This document shows positions 9,388 to 19,507 of a DNA stretch of 64,000 nucleotides, piece by piece. The notes beneath the pieces are model-generated. The model searched no databases. It was not told where the DNA came from and saw only the letters and a list, made by a program, of their open reading frames with translations. Source of the stretch: an uncultured Pelagibacteraceae bacterium (lineage in GTDB: Bacteria > Pseudomonadota > Alphaproteobacteria > Pelagibacterales > Pelagibacteraceae); the NCBI GenBank assembly GCA_902558835.1, contig CACEFK010000002.1, forward strand, positions 1 through 64,000, given 5' to 3'. How positions within the stretch are numbered: the first letter of the stretch is position 1; each line of letters starts with the position of its first letter. The position numbers and the translations under genes are program-made.

Positions 9388-10037
9388 TATAATTTTCTAC
9401 AAACAGTCATTCCATCACCAAGAGGAATTATTAATTTTTCAACTCTTGTATCCTTTGAAATATGATCGTTAAATTCTTTAATATTTTTAGTAAATTTATC
9501 ATTATTGTTTTCATTCACAACTTCTCCATACCATAAAACATTATCAATGATTATTAGACCATTTTTGTTTAATAATTGTAAAGAAAGTTCATAGTATTCA
9601 ATATAATTCATTTTATCAGCATCAATAAAAACTAAATCAAACTTTTCATTTTTAATTTCATCTAGACTTTCTAAAGCAGGTTTAATTAATGTTTTTATTT
9701 TATGATCTTGATTAGCTTTTTTAAAAAAATCTATTGCAACTTTATTAGTTTCTTCATTTTTATCTAAAGCAATTATTTTGCCGTCATCTGATAATGCCAA
9801 AGCCATAGATAACGTACTTAATCCTGTAAATGTACCTATCTCTAAAATTTTTTTGATATTTGAAATTTTTATAATTAAATGCAGAAATTGACTTTGTGAA
9901 ATTGAGATTTGCATTCTTTTGATATCACCAAGAGAAGTGTTGTAATCAATTATTTCTTTTTGGACTGGATGTAAATTAAATCCATGACTTAAAATATACT
10001 CTTGGAGTTCTTTAGTTATATTTAGGTCTGAACCCAT
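9387..10037 (-). CDS. SAM-dependent O-methyltransferase, caffeoyl-CoA type
   Basis: 216-residue class I methyltransferase of the COMT/CCoAOMT-like family. The SAM-binding motif is ILEIGTFTGLSTLSMA, followed by the acidic IALDKNEE, and the metal-binding region is VFIDADKMNYIEYYE with IIIDNVLWYGEV. These enzymes methylate catechol-like hydroxyls with Mg2+; some bacterial members modify RNA (TrmR-like). The substrate is unknown. It lies between gatB (5 bp) and trhO (1-bp overlap); the neighbouring translation genes make an RNA substrate conceivable but unproven. Confidence 0.85.
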   Translation of the reverse strand: MGSDLNITKELQEYILSHGFNLHPVQKEIIDYNTSLGDIKRMQISISQSQFLHLIIKISNIKKILEIGTFTGLSTLSMALALSDDGKIIALDKNEETNKVAIDFFKKANQDHKIKTLIKPALESLDEIKNEKFDLVFIDADKMNYIEYYELSLQLLNKNGLIIIDNVLWYGEVVNENNNDKFTKNIKEFNDHISKDTRVEKLIIPLGDGMTVCRKL

Positions 10038-10042
10038 AAATT

Positions 10043-11506
10043 CTAAAGTTTTTTCTTTAAAATCTCATTAACTAATTGAGGATTTGCTTTTCCACCAGAA
10101 ACTTTCATTACTTGACCTACAAAGAAACCAAATAATTTAACTTTACCTGATTTATATTCGGTAGCTTTGTCTCTGTTATCATCAATAACCTTATCTATTA
10201 GTGCCTCAAGTGCTTTTGGATCACTTTCTTGTTTTAAACCTTTTTCTTCAACAATTTTCTGAGGATCTTTGTCGTCTTCCATCATTTGTTCGAAAACTAT
10301 TTTTGCAATTTTTCCAGAAATTGTTCCGTCTTTAATTAAATTAATTAATTTTGATAAGTTGCCTGCACTTATAGGGCTTTCAGTTATTTCTAAATTTTTT
10401 TCATTTAACGCTGCAAATAATTCACCAATTATCCAATTTGTTGCAAGTTTTACATCAGACTTCTTAATTACATTTTCAAAGTAATTTGATGTTTCAATAT
10501 CAGAAACTAAAATGTTTGCTTCATAAGGAGATAACTTGAATTTTTCTATAAATCTTTTTTTCTTTTCATCTGGTAGCTCTGGAATTTCTGATTTTAAGTT
10601 TTCAATAAAATCATCTGAAACTTCTAATGGTAATAAGTCTGGATCTGGAAAATATCTATAATCATGAGCATCTTCTTTTGATCTCATTGATCTAGTTTCA
10701 TTTTTTTTAGTATCAAAAAGTCTTGTTTCTTGATCAATCATTTGACCATCCTCAATTAAATCAACTTGTCTGTTAGCTTCGTATTCTATTGCCATCTGCA
10801 TGAACTTTATTGAGTTAACATTTTTGATCTCACATCGGGTTCCAAACTCTTTTGAACCTTTTTTTCTAACAGATACATTTACATCGGCTCTCAAAGATCC
10901 TTCCTGCATGTTTCCATCACAGGTGCCTAAATATCTCATTATAGATCTTAATTTTTTAATATATGCATTTACTTCATCTGGAGACCTTAGGTCAGGTTTA
11001 CTTACAATTTCCATTAAAGCCACACCTGATCTATTTAAATCTACAAAAGTATTTTTAGGATCTAAATCATGAATGCTTTTGCCGGCATCTTGCTCCAAGT
11101 GTAATCTTTCTATACCTACCTCTTTTTGACCATCTGGCATATCAAGTATTACTTTACCCTCACCTACAATTGGATCTTTGAATTGTGAGATTTGATATCC
11201 CTGAGGTAAGTCTGCATAAAAATAATTTTTTCTATCAAAGACAGATCTCTTATTGATTTTAGCTTTTAAACCAATTCCTGTTTTGATAGCTTGTTTTACG
11301 CAATACTCGTTTATTATTGGCAACATTCCTGGAAATGCTGCATCAACTAAACTTACTTGGGTATTTGGCTCAGCTCCAAATTTGGTCGCTGATGTTGAAA
11401 ATAATTTTGATTCCGATGTAACTTGTGCATGAACTTCTAAACCAATGACAACTTCATATTGATTATCATGTCTATTAATTAGATATTCAGATTTGTTCTT
11501 ACTCAC
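10043..11506 (-). CDS. gatB: Asp/Glu-tRNA(Asn/Gln) amidotransferase subunit B
   Basis: Kinase/tRNA-binding subunit of GatCAB, which converts misacylated Glu-tRNA(Gln) and Asp-tRNA(Asn) to the correct amide forms. 487 residues, with [10 protein letters not shown] at the start, the [17 protein letters not shown] signature near residues 160-180, and a C-terminal YqeY-like tRNA-binding tail. It overlaps the end of gatA by 4 bases (ATGA). The operon order is gatC-gatA-gatB. Confidence 0.97.
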   Translation of the reverse strand: MSKNKSEYLINRHDNQYEVVIGLEVHAQVTSESKLFSTSATKFGAEPNTQVSLVDAAFPGMLPIINEYCVKQAIKTGIGLKAKINKRSVFDRKNYFYADLPQGYQISQFKDPIVGEGKVILDMPDGQKEVGIERLHLEQDAGKSIHDLDPKNTFVDLNRSGVALMEIVSKPDLRSPDEVNAYIKKLRSIMRYLGTCDGNMQEGSLRADVNVSVRKKGSKEFGTRCEIKNVNSIKFMQMAIEYEANRQVDLIEDGQMIDQETRLFDTKKNETRSMRSKEDAHDYRYFPDPDLLPLEVSDDFIENLKSEIPELPDEKKKRFIEKFKLSPYEANILVSDIETSNYFENVIKKSDVKLATNWIIGELFAALNEKNLEITESPISAGNLSKLINLIKDGTISGKIAKIVFEQMMEDDKDPQKIVEEKGLKQESDPKALEALIDKVIDDNRDKATEYKSGKVKLFGFFVGQVMKVSGGKANPQLVNEILKKKL

Positions 11507-12960
11507 TTAATCCACCAATCATGTATATTGTTTTGAAAATTAATTTTTTCTTCCATAGCATATGCAATGTTTAAAATATTTTGTTCATCAAAAGCTTTAC
11601 CAATTATCTGCAATCCTAATGGATATCCTTTAGCATCATGGCCTGCGGGTATAGAAATTCCAGGCAAACCTGCTAAATTTACAGGAACAGTAAAAATATC
11701 ATTTAAATACATTGAAACCGGATCATTTGTTTTTTCACCAATTTTAAACGCAGAACTTGGAGTAGATGGGGTTAGAATTGCATCAACCTTTTTATAAGCA
11801 TCATCAAAATCATTTTTAATAAGTTTTCTTACCTTTTGTGCTTTGAGATAATAAGCATCATAATATCCTGAAGATAAAACATAAGTCCCGATCATTATTC
11901 TTCTTTGAACCTCAGCACCAAATCCTTCAGATCTAGTTTTTTCATACATATCAATAAGATTTTCTCCTTCAGCTCTAAAACCGTATTTAACACCGTCATA
12001 TCTAGCCAAATTAGATGAGGCCTCTGCTGGTGCTACTATGTAATAAGTTGGTAGTGCATAATTAGTATGAGGTAGAGATATATCGATAATCTCAGCACCA
12101 CAATCTTTTGCATATTCAATACCTTTTTTCCATAGGTCTTCTATTTCTTTAGGCATACCATCTACTCTATATTCTTTGGGTATTCCTATTTTTTTACCTT
12201 TAATATCTTTTGTTAATTCTTTGCTGTACTCGTTTCTTTTAAAATCTATTGAAGTAGAATCTTTTTCATCATAAGTGCTAATAACTTCCTGTAACAATGC
12301 ACAATCTTTAACATTTTGTGCCATTGGACCAGCTTGATCTAGAGATGATGCAAATGCTACAATTCCGTATCTGGAGCAACTACCATAAGTAGGTTTTAAT
12401 CCGACAGTGCCAGTAAATGAAGCAGGTTGTCTTATAGATCCGCCTGTATCTGTTCCAATAGTTATTGGTGTTAATTGAGCTGCTACTGCAGAAGACGATC
12501 CACCAGAAGATCCTCCTGGAACTAAATTTTTATCAATTGGGTTTTGTACATTGCCAAAAAAACTAGTTTCATTAGATGAACCCATTGCAAATTCATCACA
12601 ATTTAATTTACCCATTAAGATAGCTCCTTCATTCCAAATGTTTTGTGTAACTGTTGACTCGTATGTTGGAACAAAGTTATTTAAAATCTTGCTGCCTGCC
12701 GTAGTTCTTAAATCTCTTGTACAAAATAAATCTTTTACAGCCATTGGAATGCCAGGTAATTTTAGATCAAGATTAGGTTTTTCATCAAATTTTTTTGCTT
12801 TATTTAAAGCATTTGCATAATCTTCAGTTATATATGCATTTAATTCTTTTGATTTTTCAGATCTTTCAACAAATGCTTTAGCAACTTCACTTGAGGAAAG
12901 TTTTTTTCCTTTTATATTTTCTACTAACTCAGATAATGATTGTTTAGTTATATCTGACAT
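11503..12960 (-). CDS. gatA: Asp/Glu-tRNA(Asn/Gln) amidotransferase subunit A
   Basis: Glutaminase subunit of GatCAB; it releases ammonia from glutamine for channelling to GatB. 485 residues of the amidase-signature family, with the catalytic triad visible as Lys76 (MAVKDLF), the serine in PGGSSGGS near residue 151, and nucleophile Ser175 in [12 protein letters not shown]. It starts at the last base of gatC and overlaps gatB by 4 bases. Confidence 0.97.
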   Translation of the reverse strand: MSDITKQSLSELVENIKGKKLSSSEVAKAFVERSEKSKELNAYITEDYANALNKAKKFDEKPNLDLKLPGIPMAVKDLFCTRDLRTTAGSKILNNFVPTYESTVTQNIWNEGAILMGKLNCDEFAMGSSNETSFFGNVQNPIDKNLVPGGSSGGSSSAVAAQLTPITIGTDTGGSIRQPASFTGTVGLKPTYGSCSRYGIVAFASSLDQAGPMAQNVKDCALLQEVISTYDEKDSTSIDFKRNEYSKELTKDIKGKKIGIPKEYRVDGMPKEIEDLWKKGIEYAKDCGAEIIDISLPHTNYALPTYYIVAPAEASSNLARYDGVKYGFRAEGENLIDMYEKTRSEGFGAEVQRRIMIGTYVLSSGYYDAYYLKAQKVRKLIKNDFDDAYKKVDAILTPSTPSSAFKIGEKTNDPVSMYLNDIFTVPVNLAGLPGISIPAGHDAKGYPLGLQIIGKAFDEQNILNIAYAMEEKINFQNNIHDWWIK

Positions 12961-13247
12961 TATTCAATTACCTTTGGTACTACAAAATAATCTTCATTTT
13001 CCTTAGGAGAATTTTTTATTACTTGATCTCGTAAGTTTTTACTTTTTACTTCATCTGACCTTAGTTTTAGGGTTGTTTCAGCAACAGAAGTTAATGGTTC
13101 AACATTGTCAGTTTTTAATTCGTTAAGTTTTTCAATAAAATCAAAAATTGAATTTAAATCTCCTGCAAGTTTCTCTGCTTTTTTCTCATCTACAGAAATT
13201 CTTGATAGTTTAGATATGTGCTTTATTGTTTTAAGATCGATGCTCAT
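12960..13247 (-). CDS. gatC: Asp/Glu-tRNA(Asn/Gln) amidotransferase subunit C
   Basis: Small scaffold subunit (95 residues) wrapping around the GatA-GatB interface. It shows the typical IKHISKLSRISVDEKKAEKLAGDLNSIFDFIEKL helix and PLTSV. The ORF track begins 10 codons upstream at a poorly conserved Met; the ATG giving MSIDLKTIKHI fits family length and alignment better. First gene of gatCAB, divergent from ruvX across a 50-bp spacer that must hold both promoters. Confidence 0.94.
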   Translation of the reverse strand: MSIDLKTIKHISKLSRISVDEKKAEKLAGDLNSIFDFIEKLNELKTDNVEPLTSVAETTLKLRSDEVKSKNLRDQVIKNSPKENEDYFVVPKVIE

Positions 13248-13297
13248 ATGGTATTTAAATATGTCGCAAACTATCACTTAAGTTTAAAATATACAAT

Positions 13298-13753
13298 ATG
13301 ATCACTATTGAAGAATTCAAAAAAAAACAGTCTGAAACCTCTAGATTGATTGGTTTAGATCTTGGTTCAAAAAGAATCGGTGTATCAATTTGTGATGAAA
13401 AACAGTCAATAGCCACACCTTTTAAAACGATCAATAAAACCAATAATGATGATCTAATCAACGAATTAAAAAAAATAATAGAGGAAAACAATATTAAAGG
13501 AATTATCATTGGATATCCAATTAACATGGATGGTTCATTAGGTCCTTCTGCTCAATCAGTAAGTGATGTATCTAAAAATATAGACCAAAATATTGATGTA
13601 GAAGTTTGCTTATGGGATGAAAGACTTTCAACTGTGGGGGCATTTAATCTATCTAGTCAGCTTGATGTTAATGTTTCTAAGCGTGAAAAAAACATAGATC
13701 AAAATGCAGCTGCATTTATTCTTCAAGGAGCTATAGATTATTTAAATAATTAA
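13298..13753 (+). CDS. ruvX: Putative Holliday junction resolvase / pre-16S rRNA nuclease YqgF
   Basis: 151-residue RNase H-fold nuclease. It has the GLDLGSKRIGVS motif at the N-terminus with the first acidic active-site residue, IIIGYPINMDGS in the middle, and WDERLSTV plus IDQNAAAFILQ near the end. YqgF processes the 5' end of 16S rRNA in E. coli, and the family was also linked to junction resolution. It begins a plus-strand run that continues into pyrB after 42 bp. Confidence 0.93.
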   Translation: MITIEEFKKKQSETSRLIGLDLGSKRIGVSICDEKQSIATPFKTINKTNNDDLINELKKIIEENNIKGIIIGYPINMDGSLGPSAQSVSDVSKNIDQNIDVEVCLWDERLSTVGAFNLSSQLDVNVSKREKNIDQNAAAFILQGAIDYLNN

Positions 13754-13795
13754 TCCTTGCCATTTAGGGGCTTTATAGCTATAGAGTTAATTTTA

Positions 13796-14737
13796 ATGGC
13801 AATCAAAACCAATAAAGCTATTAAAATTTCACAAAAACATCTGTTAGGTATCCAAGAATTATCAGTTAATGATATTAATTATATCTTGGATGAGTCAGAA
13901 GCTTTCATAAAATTAAATCAGAGTAAAAATAAAAAAATTGATGTGTTAAGAGGTAAAACACAAATAAATTTATTCTTTGAGCCATCAACTAGAACTCAAA
14001 GCTCATTTGAACTTGCTGGAAAAAGACTTGGTGCGGATGTTATGTCAATGAATATGGGTAACTCTGCAATTAAGAAAGGTGAAACTTTGATTGATACGGC
14101 AATGACCTTAAATGCAATGCATCCTGATATAATTGTGATCAGACATCAAGACTCTGGTGCATGTAATCTATTATCTCAAAAAGTTAATTGTGTCGTATTA
14201 AATGCTGGTGATGGTAGACGCGAACACCCTACCCAAGCATTATTAGATGCATTAACAATTAGAAATCGAAAAAAAAAAATTCAAGGATTAAAAATAGCAA
14301 TATGTGGGGATATACTTCATTCAAGAGTAGCTAGATCAAATATTTATCTTCTTACAATGTTAGGAGCTGAGGTTAATATAGTTGCTCCATCTAACCTGAT
14401 GCCAAAAGAAATTGAAAAATTTGGTGTAAATACTTTTACTGATATGAAAAAGGGCCTCAAAGATTGTGATATTGTGATGATGCTTAGATTACAAAATGAA
14501 AGAATGACCAGTTCATATCTTTCATCGAACAGAGAGTACTACGAATATTATGGATTAACACCAGATAAACTTGATCATGCAAAATCAGATGCTTTAATTA
14601 TGCATCCTGGTCCAATGAATAGAGGAATTGAAATTGATACAAGATTAGCTGATGACATAAACAAAAGTGTAATTAAAGAACAAGTTGAATTAGGTGTTGC
14701 TGTAAGAATGGCATGTTTAAAAATATTTTGTGAATAA
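13796..14737 (+). CDS. pyrB: Aspartate carbamoyltransferase catalytic subunit
   Basis: Condenses carbamoyl phosphate and aspartate in the committed step of pyrimidine synthesis. The ATG at 13796 gives 313 residues, close to the family norm; the ORF-track start is a TTG 39 bases earlier that adds an unconserved leader. Carbamoyl-phosphate motif [43 protein letters not shown] and [11 protein letters not shown] are all present. There is no pyrI. The dihydroorotase-like gene follows with no gap, the arrangement seen for ATCases that form complexes with an inactive DHOase. Confidence 0.96.
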   Translation: MAIKTNKAIKISQKHLLGIQELSVNDINYILDESEAFIKLNQSKNKKIDVLRGKTQINLFFEPSTRTQSSFELAGKRLGADVMSMNMGNSAIKKGETLIDTAMTLNAMHPDIIVIRHQDSGACNLLSQKVNCVVLNAGDGRREHPTQALLDALTIRNRKKKIQGLKIAICGDILHSRVARSNIYLLTMLGAEVNIVAPSNLMPKEIEKFGVNTFTDMKKGLKDCDIVMMLRLQNERMTSSYLSSNREYYEYYGLTPDKLDHAKSDALIMHPGPMNRGIEIDTRLADDINKSVIKEQVELGVAVRMACLKIFCE

Positions 14738-16024
14738 ATGAAAAAACAATACTTTATAAATGCAAACATTATAGATCCTCATAATTCCATAAACGAAAAT
14801 GGTGGATTAATAATTGGAGAAGACGGAAAGATAGAAGCAATAGGAAAAAAGGTAAATACAAACAATTTACCAACTAGAGAAAAGCCTACTGACTTAAAAG
14901 GTAAATATATATTTCCTGGTATAGTGGATATGAGAGTTTTTGTAGGCGAGCCAGGATATGAATATAAAGAAAATTTTAGGACTTTAAGTAATGCAGCATT
15001 ATCTGGAGGAGTAACTTCCGTCGTAACCATGCCTAATACAGATCCAATTATAGATAATGTGTCAATTGTAGATTTTTTAAAAAGAAGAGGACGTGATAAG
15101 TCTAAAATAAATATCTTTCCTTGCGCTTCATTAACTCAAAACACTGATGGCACCAATATGACTGAATTTGGGTTACTAGCTAAAAAAGGAATTATTGCTT
15201 TTACTGACGGAGTAAAAACAATTCAAAATACTAGACTTATGTCTAGAATTATGAATTCAGCTAAAGATTTAGGATGTCTTATAATGCAACATGCTGAAGA
15301 TTACGATTTAGCTAAAAATGGCATGATTAATTCTGGTATTATTGCAACAAAACTAGGCTTATCAAGCATACCAGATATTGCTGAAAGAATTATAATTGAA
15401 AGAGATCTTACTCTCTTAGAAAAAACTAAATGTCGATATCATATATCTCAACTGTCAGCAGGAAAATCTGTAGATATAATTAAAGAACGTAAACAAAACG
15501 TTAAATTTACTTGCGGTGTATCAATAAACAATCTTTCATTAAATGAAAATGATATTGGAGATTTTAGAACATTTTTAAAATTATCACCTCCACTGCGAAG
15601 AGAAGAAGATCGAGAAGGTTTAGTTCAAGGATTAAAAGATAAAACTATTGATGTAATTGTTTCTGACCATAAACCTGAAGATGAAGAATCTAAAAGATTA
15701 ACTTTTGCACAAGCTGCAACTGGCGCATCTGGTATTGAAACATTGTTATCCTTAAGTTTAGAATTATTTCACAATGGGTCTGTAAAACTTGAAACTATAA
15801 TTCAAGCTTTAACATCTAACCCAGCAAAAATATTAAATATAAATAAAGGAAACCTGTCTATTGGTAATGATGCAGATTTTTGTATAGTAGATATCAATAA
15901 ACCGTGGATTGTAAAAAAAGAAAATTTAATCTCTAAATCTAAAAATACTTCAATTGAAGATAAGAAACTTCAAGGAAAAGTAACCAATACATTTGTAAAA
16001 GGTATAGAATTATTTAAAATATAA
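14738..16024 (+). CDS. Dihydroorotase-like protein, probably non-catalytic ATCase partner
   Basis: 428-residue amidohydrolase-fold protein of the type I dihydroorotase family, starting directly after the pyrB stop. The canonical metal motif DxHxH is here D64-M-R66-V-F68, so both histidines are missing. Other motifs survive in part (QHAED, HISQLSAGKS, SDHKPED, GASGIETLLSL). Families with this loss (PyrC'/PyrX in pseudomonads) are structural partners needed for ATCase assembly, and I infer the same here. A separate active PyrC should exist elsewhere in the genome. Automated pipelines will label it dihydroorotase (pyrC). Confidence 0.85.
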   Translation: MKKQYFINANIIDPHNSINENGGLIIGEDGKIEAIGKKVNTNNLPTREKPTDLKGKYIFPGIVDMRVFVGEPGYEYKENFRTLSNAALSGGVTSVVTMPNTDPIIDNVSIVDFLKRRGRDKSKINIFPCASLTQNTDGTNMTEFGLLAKKGIIAFTDGVKTIQNTRLMSRIMNSAKDLGCLIMQHAEDYDLAKNGMINSGIIATKLGLSSIPDIAERIIIERDLTLLEKTKCRYHISQLSAGKSVDIIKERKQNVKFTCGVSINNLSLNENDIGDFRTFLKLSPPLRREEDREGLVQGLKDKTIDVIVSDHKPEDEESKRLTFAQAATGASGIETLLSLSLELFHNGSVKLETIIQALTSNPAKILNINKGNLSIGNDADFCIVDINKPWIVKKENLISKSKNTSIEDKKLQGKVTNTFVKGIELFKI

Positions 16025-16026
16025 AA

Positions 16027-16605
16027 ATGGAACTTTTTATAATAGGTATAATCTCGTACCTAATGGGATCAATTCCTTTTGGATTAATTTTAACCAAAGT
16101 ATTTTTAAAAAAAGATATTAGAGAAATCGGTTCTGGTAATATTGGCGCAACAAATGCTTTAAGAACTGGTAACAAGTTAATTGGTTATTCAACACTAATA
16201 CTTGATGTGTTAAAGGCAGTAATACCTGTTTTATACGTTAAAATTAATTTTCCTGATGCAGTATATATATCAGCTTTATGTGCTTTTATAGGTCATGTGT
16301 TTCCAGTATGGTTAAAATTTAAAGGTGGTAAAGGTGTAGCGACATATGTTGGGATACTTTTTTCTTTAAATATTATTTTTGGATTAGTGTTTGGTATTTG
16401 TTGGTTAATAATTTTTTTTATTTCTAAATATTCATCTTTATCTTCCTTGATAGGATCACTTTCTACACCTGTTTATATTTTAATTTTTGAGGGTTCTGAA
16501 AATGTATTTTTTTACATAATAATGTTTATTTTAATATTTTTTACCCACAGAGAAAATATTAAACGCTTGAAAAATAAAGAAGAAACTAAGACAAAAATTT
16601 ATTAA
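16027..16605 (+). CDS. plsY: Acyl-phosphate:glycerol-3-phosphate acyltransferase
   Basis: 192-residue inner-membrane enzyme that makes lysophosphatidic acid in the PlsX/PlsY route. Several hydrophobic segments are visible. The three conserved cytoplasmic motifs are present: GSIPFGLILTK, the REIGSGNIGATNALR phosphate-loop-like motif, and FKGGKGVATYVG. It starts 2 bp after the DHOase-like gene, so it is probably cotranscribed with pyrB. In many alphaproteobacteria dprA follows plsY; here topA follows directly. Confidence 0.95.
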   Translation: MELFIIGIISYLMGSIPFGLILTKVFLKKDIREIGSGNIGATNALRTGNKLIGYSTLILDVLKAVIPVLYVKINFPDAVYISALCAFIGHVFPVWLKFKGGKGVATYVGILFSLNIIFGLVFGICWLIIFFISKYSSLSSLIGSLSTPVYILIFEGSENVFFYIIMFILIFFTHRENIKRLKNKEETKTKIY

Positions 16606-16614
16606 TTTGACTAT

Positions 16615-16642
16615 CAAACTCTTTTGAGTAGTTTGTTATTTT
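16615..16642 (+). terminator. Possible weak hairpin terminator between plsY and topA
   Basis: CAAACT - 9-nt loop - AGTTTG followed by a T-rich run (TTATTTT) ending at the topA ATG. The 6-bp AT-rich stem is weak, so it may instead be part of the topA leader. A TTGACT hexamer at 16607-16612 could be a -35 for topA, but no convincing -10 follows at the right distance. Confidence 0.3.
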
Positions 16643-19225
16643 ATGAATCTAGTCATAGTTGAAAGCCCTGCTAAAGCGAAAACAATTAATAAATATTTAG
16701 GTGATAACTACACCGTTTTAGCTAGCTATGGTCATATTAGAGATCTTCCTTCAAAAAATGGATCAGTTGATCCTGATCAAAATTTTAAAATGGAATGGGA
16801 AGTTGATAGCTTTTCAAAAAAATATTTAAAAGAAATTACTGATGCTGCGAAAGATTCTTCAAAAATAATTCTTGCGACCGACCCAGATCGTGAAGGTGAA
16901 GCAATAGCATGGCATGTAAAAGAATATTTACACGAAAAAAAACTTTTAAAGGATAAAGAAATTGAACGTGTGGTTTTTAACGAAATAACAAAAAAAGCTG
17001 TGACATATGGTATTGAAAATCCAAGACAGATAGAGCCCTTATTAGTCGATGCATACATGGCTAGAAGAGCACTAGATTATTTGGTGGGATTTAATATATC
17101 ACCAATACTTTGGACTAAATTACCTGGTTCAAAATCAGCAGGCAGAGTTCAATCTGTTGCACTAAAATTGATTACTGAAAGAGAACATGAAATTGAATTA
17201 TTCAAACCTGAAGAGTTTTGGACTTTAAGTATTAATTTTCAGGATAAAAACAAAAGCAAAATTACAGCAAGTATTTCTCAACTTGATGGAGAAAAAATTG
17301 AAAAATTCTCATTTAAAAATAAAGAGGAAATTGAAAAGGCAATTTCAAATATTAAGACCAAAAAATTTAACATAACTGATATTTCCTCAAAAGTTGTTAG
17401 CAGAAATCCCTCGGGACCCTTTACTACTTCAACACTTCAGCAAGTTGCTTCTAGTAGATTAGGTTTTGGTGCATCAAGAACAATGCAAATAGCACAAAAA
17501 CTTTATCAAGGAATAGAAATTGAGGGAGATACAGTTGGGTTAATTACTTATATGAGAACGGATGGAACTAATTTATCAGTTGATGCTGTCACTGATTTTA
17601 GAAATTTTATTAAAAAACAATATGGTAACGAATACTTGCCAGAAAATCCAAATAATTACTCAGGAAAAAAAGCAAAAAATGCTCAGGAAGCTCATGAAGC
17701 AATAAGACCAACTGACATTAATAGAAATCCAGACTCTATTAAAAAGTATTTAAGTTCTGACCAGCAAAAATTATATTCCTTGATTTGGTCTAGAGCACTA
17801 TCGTCTCAAATGGAAACAGCAAAATTTGATAGAAATACAATAACGATCGAGTCTGAAGATGGCAAAACAATATGTAAATCAAGCGGATCGGTTTTGAAAT
17901 TTGATGGATTTTTAAAAGTTTATTCAAATCAAGGCAAAGATGATGATGAACAAATTTTACCTGAGATGTCAAAAGGACCAATTAATATAGAAGCTCTTAT
18001 TGATGAACAACATTTTACCCAGCCTCCCCCACGTTACTCTGAGGCTAGTTTGGTTAAAAAATTAGAAGAATTGGGAATTGGAAGGCCTTCAACTTATGCA
18101 AGTATAATTTCAACAATAGCAAATAGAGGTTATGCAGAAATAGTTAATAAAAGATTTTTCCCAACTGATAGAGGTAAATTAATTTCTGCGTTTTTAGAAA
18201 AATTATTTTCAAAGTATGTGGATTATAACTTTACAGCTGGACTAGAGGATCAGCTAGATGAAATAACTTCTGGAAAAGAAAGTTGGTTAAAAGTCTTAGA
18301 AATGTTTTGGAAAGATTTTAATAGTAATGTTTCAGAGGTAAAAGAAAAAAGAACTAGAGAGGTTTTAGATCTTTTAAATGAAAGTTTGGGAGCATTGATA
18401 TTTGACACTGATAAAGAAGGAAACATAGTTAGAAAATGTCAGTTATGTGAAACGGGTTCCCTTAGTTTAAAAAATAGTTTTAGAGGAGGTGCCTTTATTG
18501 GATGTTCAAACTATCCTGAATGTAAATTTACAAGACCACTATCAAAAGCTAAAGCGGCTGCTCAATCACAACTTGCTGAACCAAAATTTCTTGGAAAACA
18601 CGAAAATGGAAATGATATTTTTCTTAAAAATGGAAGATTTGGTCCTTATCTTCAGTATGAGAAAGTTCTTGAAGAAAATATTGAAGAAGAAAAACCTAAA
18701 AAAAGAAAAAAAACTAAGAAAAAGAAACCTGAAGTTAATGAACTATTGAAAAATGTATCTATACCAAAAGGAATTGAATTAGAAAGTATTGATTTAGATA
18801 AAGCAAAATTTTTATGTTCGCTTCCTAAATCATTAGGCATTAATCCAGAAAATCAAAAGGAAATCACTTTGAACACTGGTAGATTTGGACCATATTTAAA
18901 ATGTGAAAATAAATCAGCTAGAATAGAAAATGTCGAAGAAATTTTTTCTATAGGATTAAATCGAGCAATTACACTCATAGCTGAAGCAAAACCTGGAAGG
19001 ATGTCTTCTTCAATTATAAAAGATTTAGGGGAGCATCCTGAGGATAAAAAGCCGGTCCGAATCATGAAAGGTCAATATGGACCATACATTAAATACAAAT
19101 CTCTAAATGCAACAATCCCAGAGGAAAAAGACCCAGTAGAGCTAACAATGGAAGAGGCTCTTATACTAATTGAGAAAAGAAGAGAATACGATAAAAATAA
19201 AAAATCTAAAAAAAAGAAAAAATGA
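16643..19225 (+). CDS. topA: DNA topoisomerase I
   Basis: 860-residue type IA topoisomerase relaxing negative supercoils. The Toprim domain begins at the N-terminus (VESPAKAKTINKYLG, ATDPDREGEAIAWH). The active-site tyrosine is Tyr303 in LITYMRTDGTNLS. One zinc-ribbon (CQLCE...CSNYPEC) lies near residue 600-630, followed by topoisomerase C-terminal repeats seen as NGRFGPYLQY, TGRFGPYLKC and KGQYGPYIKY, and a Lys-rich tail. It overlaps the next small ORF by 4 bases. Confidence 0.97.
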   Translation: MNLVIVESPAKAKTINKYLGDNYTVLASYGHIRDLPSKNGSVDPDQNFKMEWEVDSFSKKYLKEITDAAKDSSKIILATDPDREGEAIAWHVKEYLHEKKLLKDKEIERVVFNEITKKAVTYGIENPRQIEPLLVDAYMARRALDYLVGFNISPILWTKLPGSKSAGRVQSVALKLITEREHEIELFKPEEFWTLSINFQDKNKSKITASISQLDGEKIEKFSFKNKEEIEKAISNIKTKKFNITDISSKVVSRNPSGPFTTSTLQQVASSRLGFGASRTMQIAQKLYQGIEIEGDTVGLITYMRTDGTNLSVDAVTDFRNFIKKQYGNEYLPENPNNYSGKKAKNAQEAHEAIRPTDINRNPDSIKKYLSSDQQKLYSLIWSRALSSQMETAKFDRNTITIESEDGKTICKSSGSVLKFDGFLKVYSNQGKDDDEQILPEMSKGPINIEALIDEQHFTQPPPRYSEASLVKKLEELGIGRPSTYASIISTIANRGYAEIVNKRFFPTDRGKLISAFLEKLFSKYVDYNFTAGLEDQLDEITSGKESWLKVLEMFWKDFNSNVSEVKEKRTREVLDLLNESLGALIFDTDKEGNIVRKCQLCETGSLSLKNSFRGGAFIGCSNYPECKFTRPLSKAKAAAQSQLAEPKFLGKHENGNDIFLKNGRFGPYLQYEKVLEENIEEEKPKKRKKTKKKKPEVNELLKNVSIPKGIELESIDLDKAKFLCSLPKSLGINPENQKEITLNTGRFGPYLKCENKSARIENVEEIFSIGLNRAITLIAEAKPGRMSSSIIKDLGEHPEDKKPVRIMKGQYGPYIKYKSLNATIPEEKDPVELTMEEALILIEKRREYDKNKKSKKKKK

Positions 19226-19506
19226 AAATAATTAAAATTATAATTTCAGTTATATTTATTTCTTTATTTAATTTAACATTTTCATCTGCTGAGGATTGTT
19301 CAAAATATGACAAATTAAGTAAAGATTATGCAAAATGTACATCTGATAAATTAAAGAAAGAAACCTCACAAAAAGCAGAAGAAATAAAATCTAAAACTGC
19401 AAAGAAAATAGAAGAAGGTAAAAAAAAATTAAAAAACTTTAATTTAAAAGATAAGCTTAATAAATTTAAGAATAGCAAAACTCATAAGGAGTTTTCTGAA
19501 AAATAA
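19222..19506 (+). CDS. Small secreted Lys-rich protein of unknown function
   Basis: 94 residues. The first ~23 form a signal peptide (MKIIKIIISVIFISLFNLTFSSA, with a plausible cleavage before EDCSKY). The mature part has two cysteines (DCSKYDKLSKDYAKC) and a long charged Lys/Glu helix that could be coiled-coil. I recognise no family. Its start overlaps the topA stop (ATGA) and ridA begins 1 bp after its stop, so it sits in an operon with unrelated housekeeping genes. Confidence 0.72.
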   Translation: MKIIKIIISVIFISLFNLTFSSAEDCSKYDKLSKDYAKCTSDKLKKETSQKAEEIKSKTAKKIEEGKKKLKNFNLKDKLNKFKNSKTHKEFSEK

Positions 19507-19507
19507 A

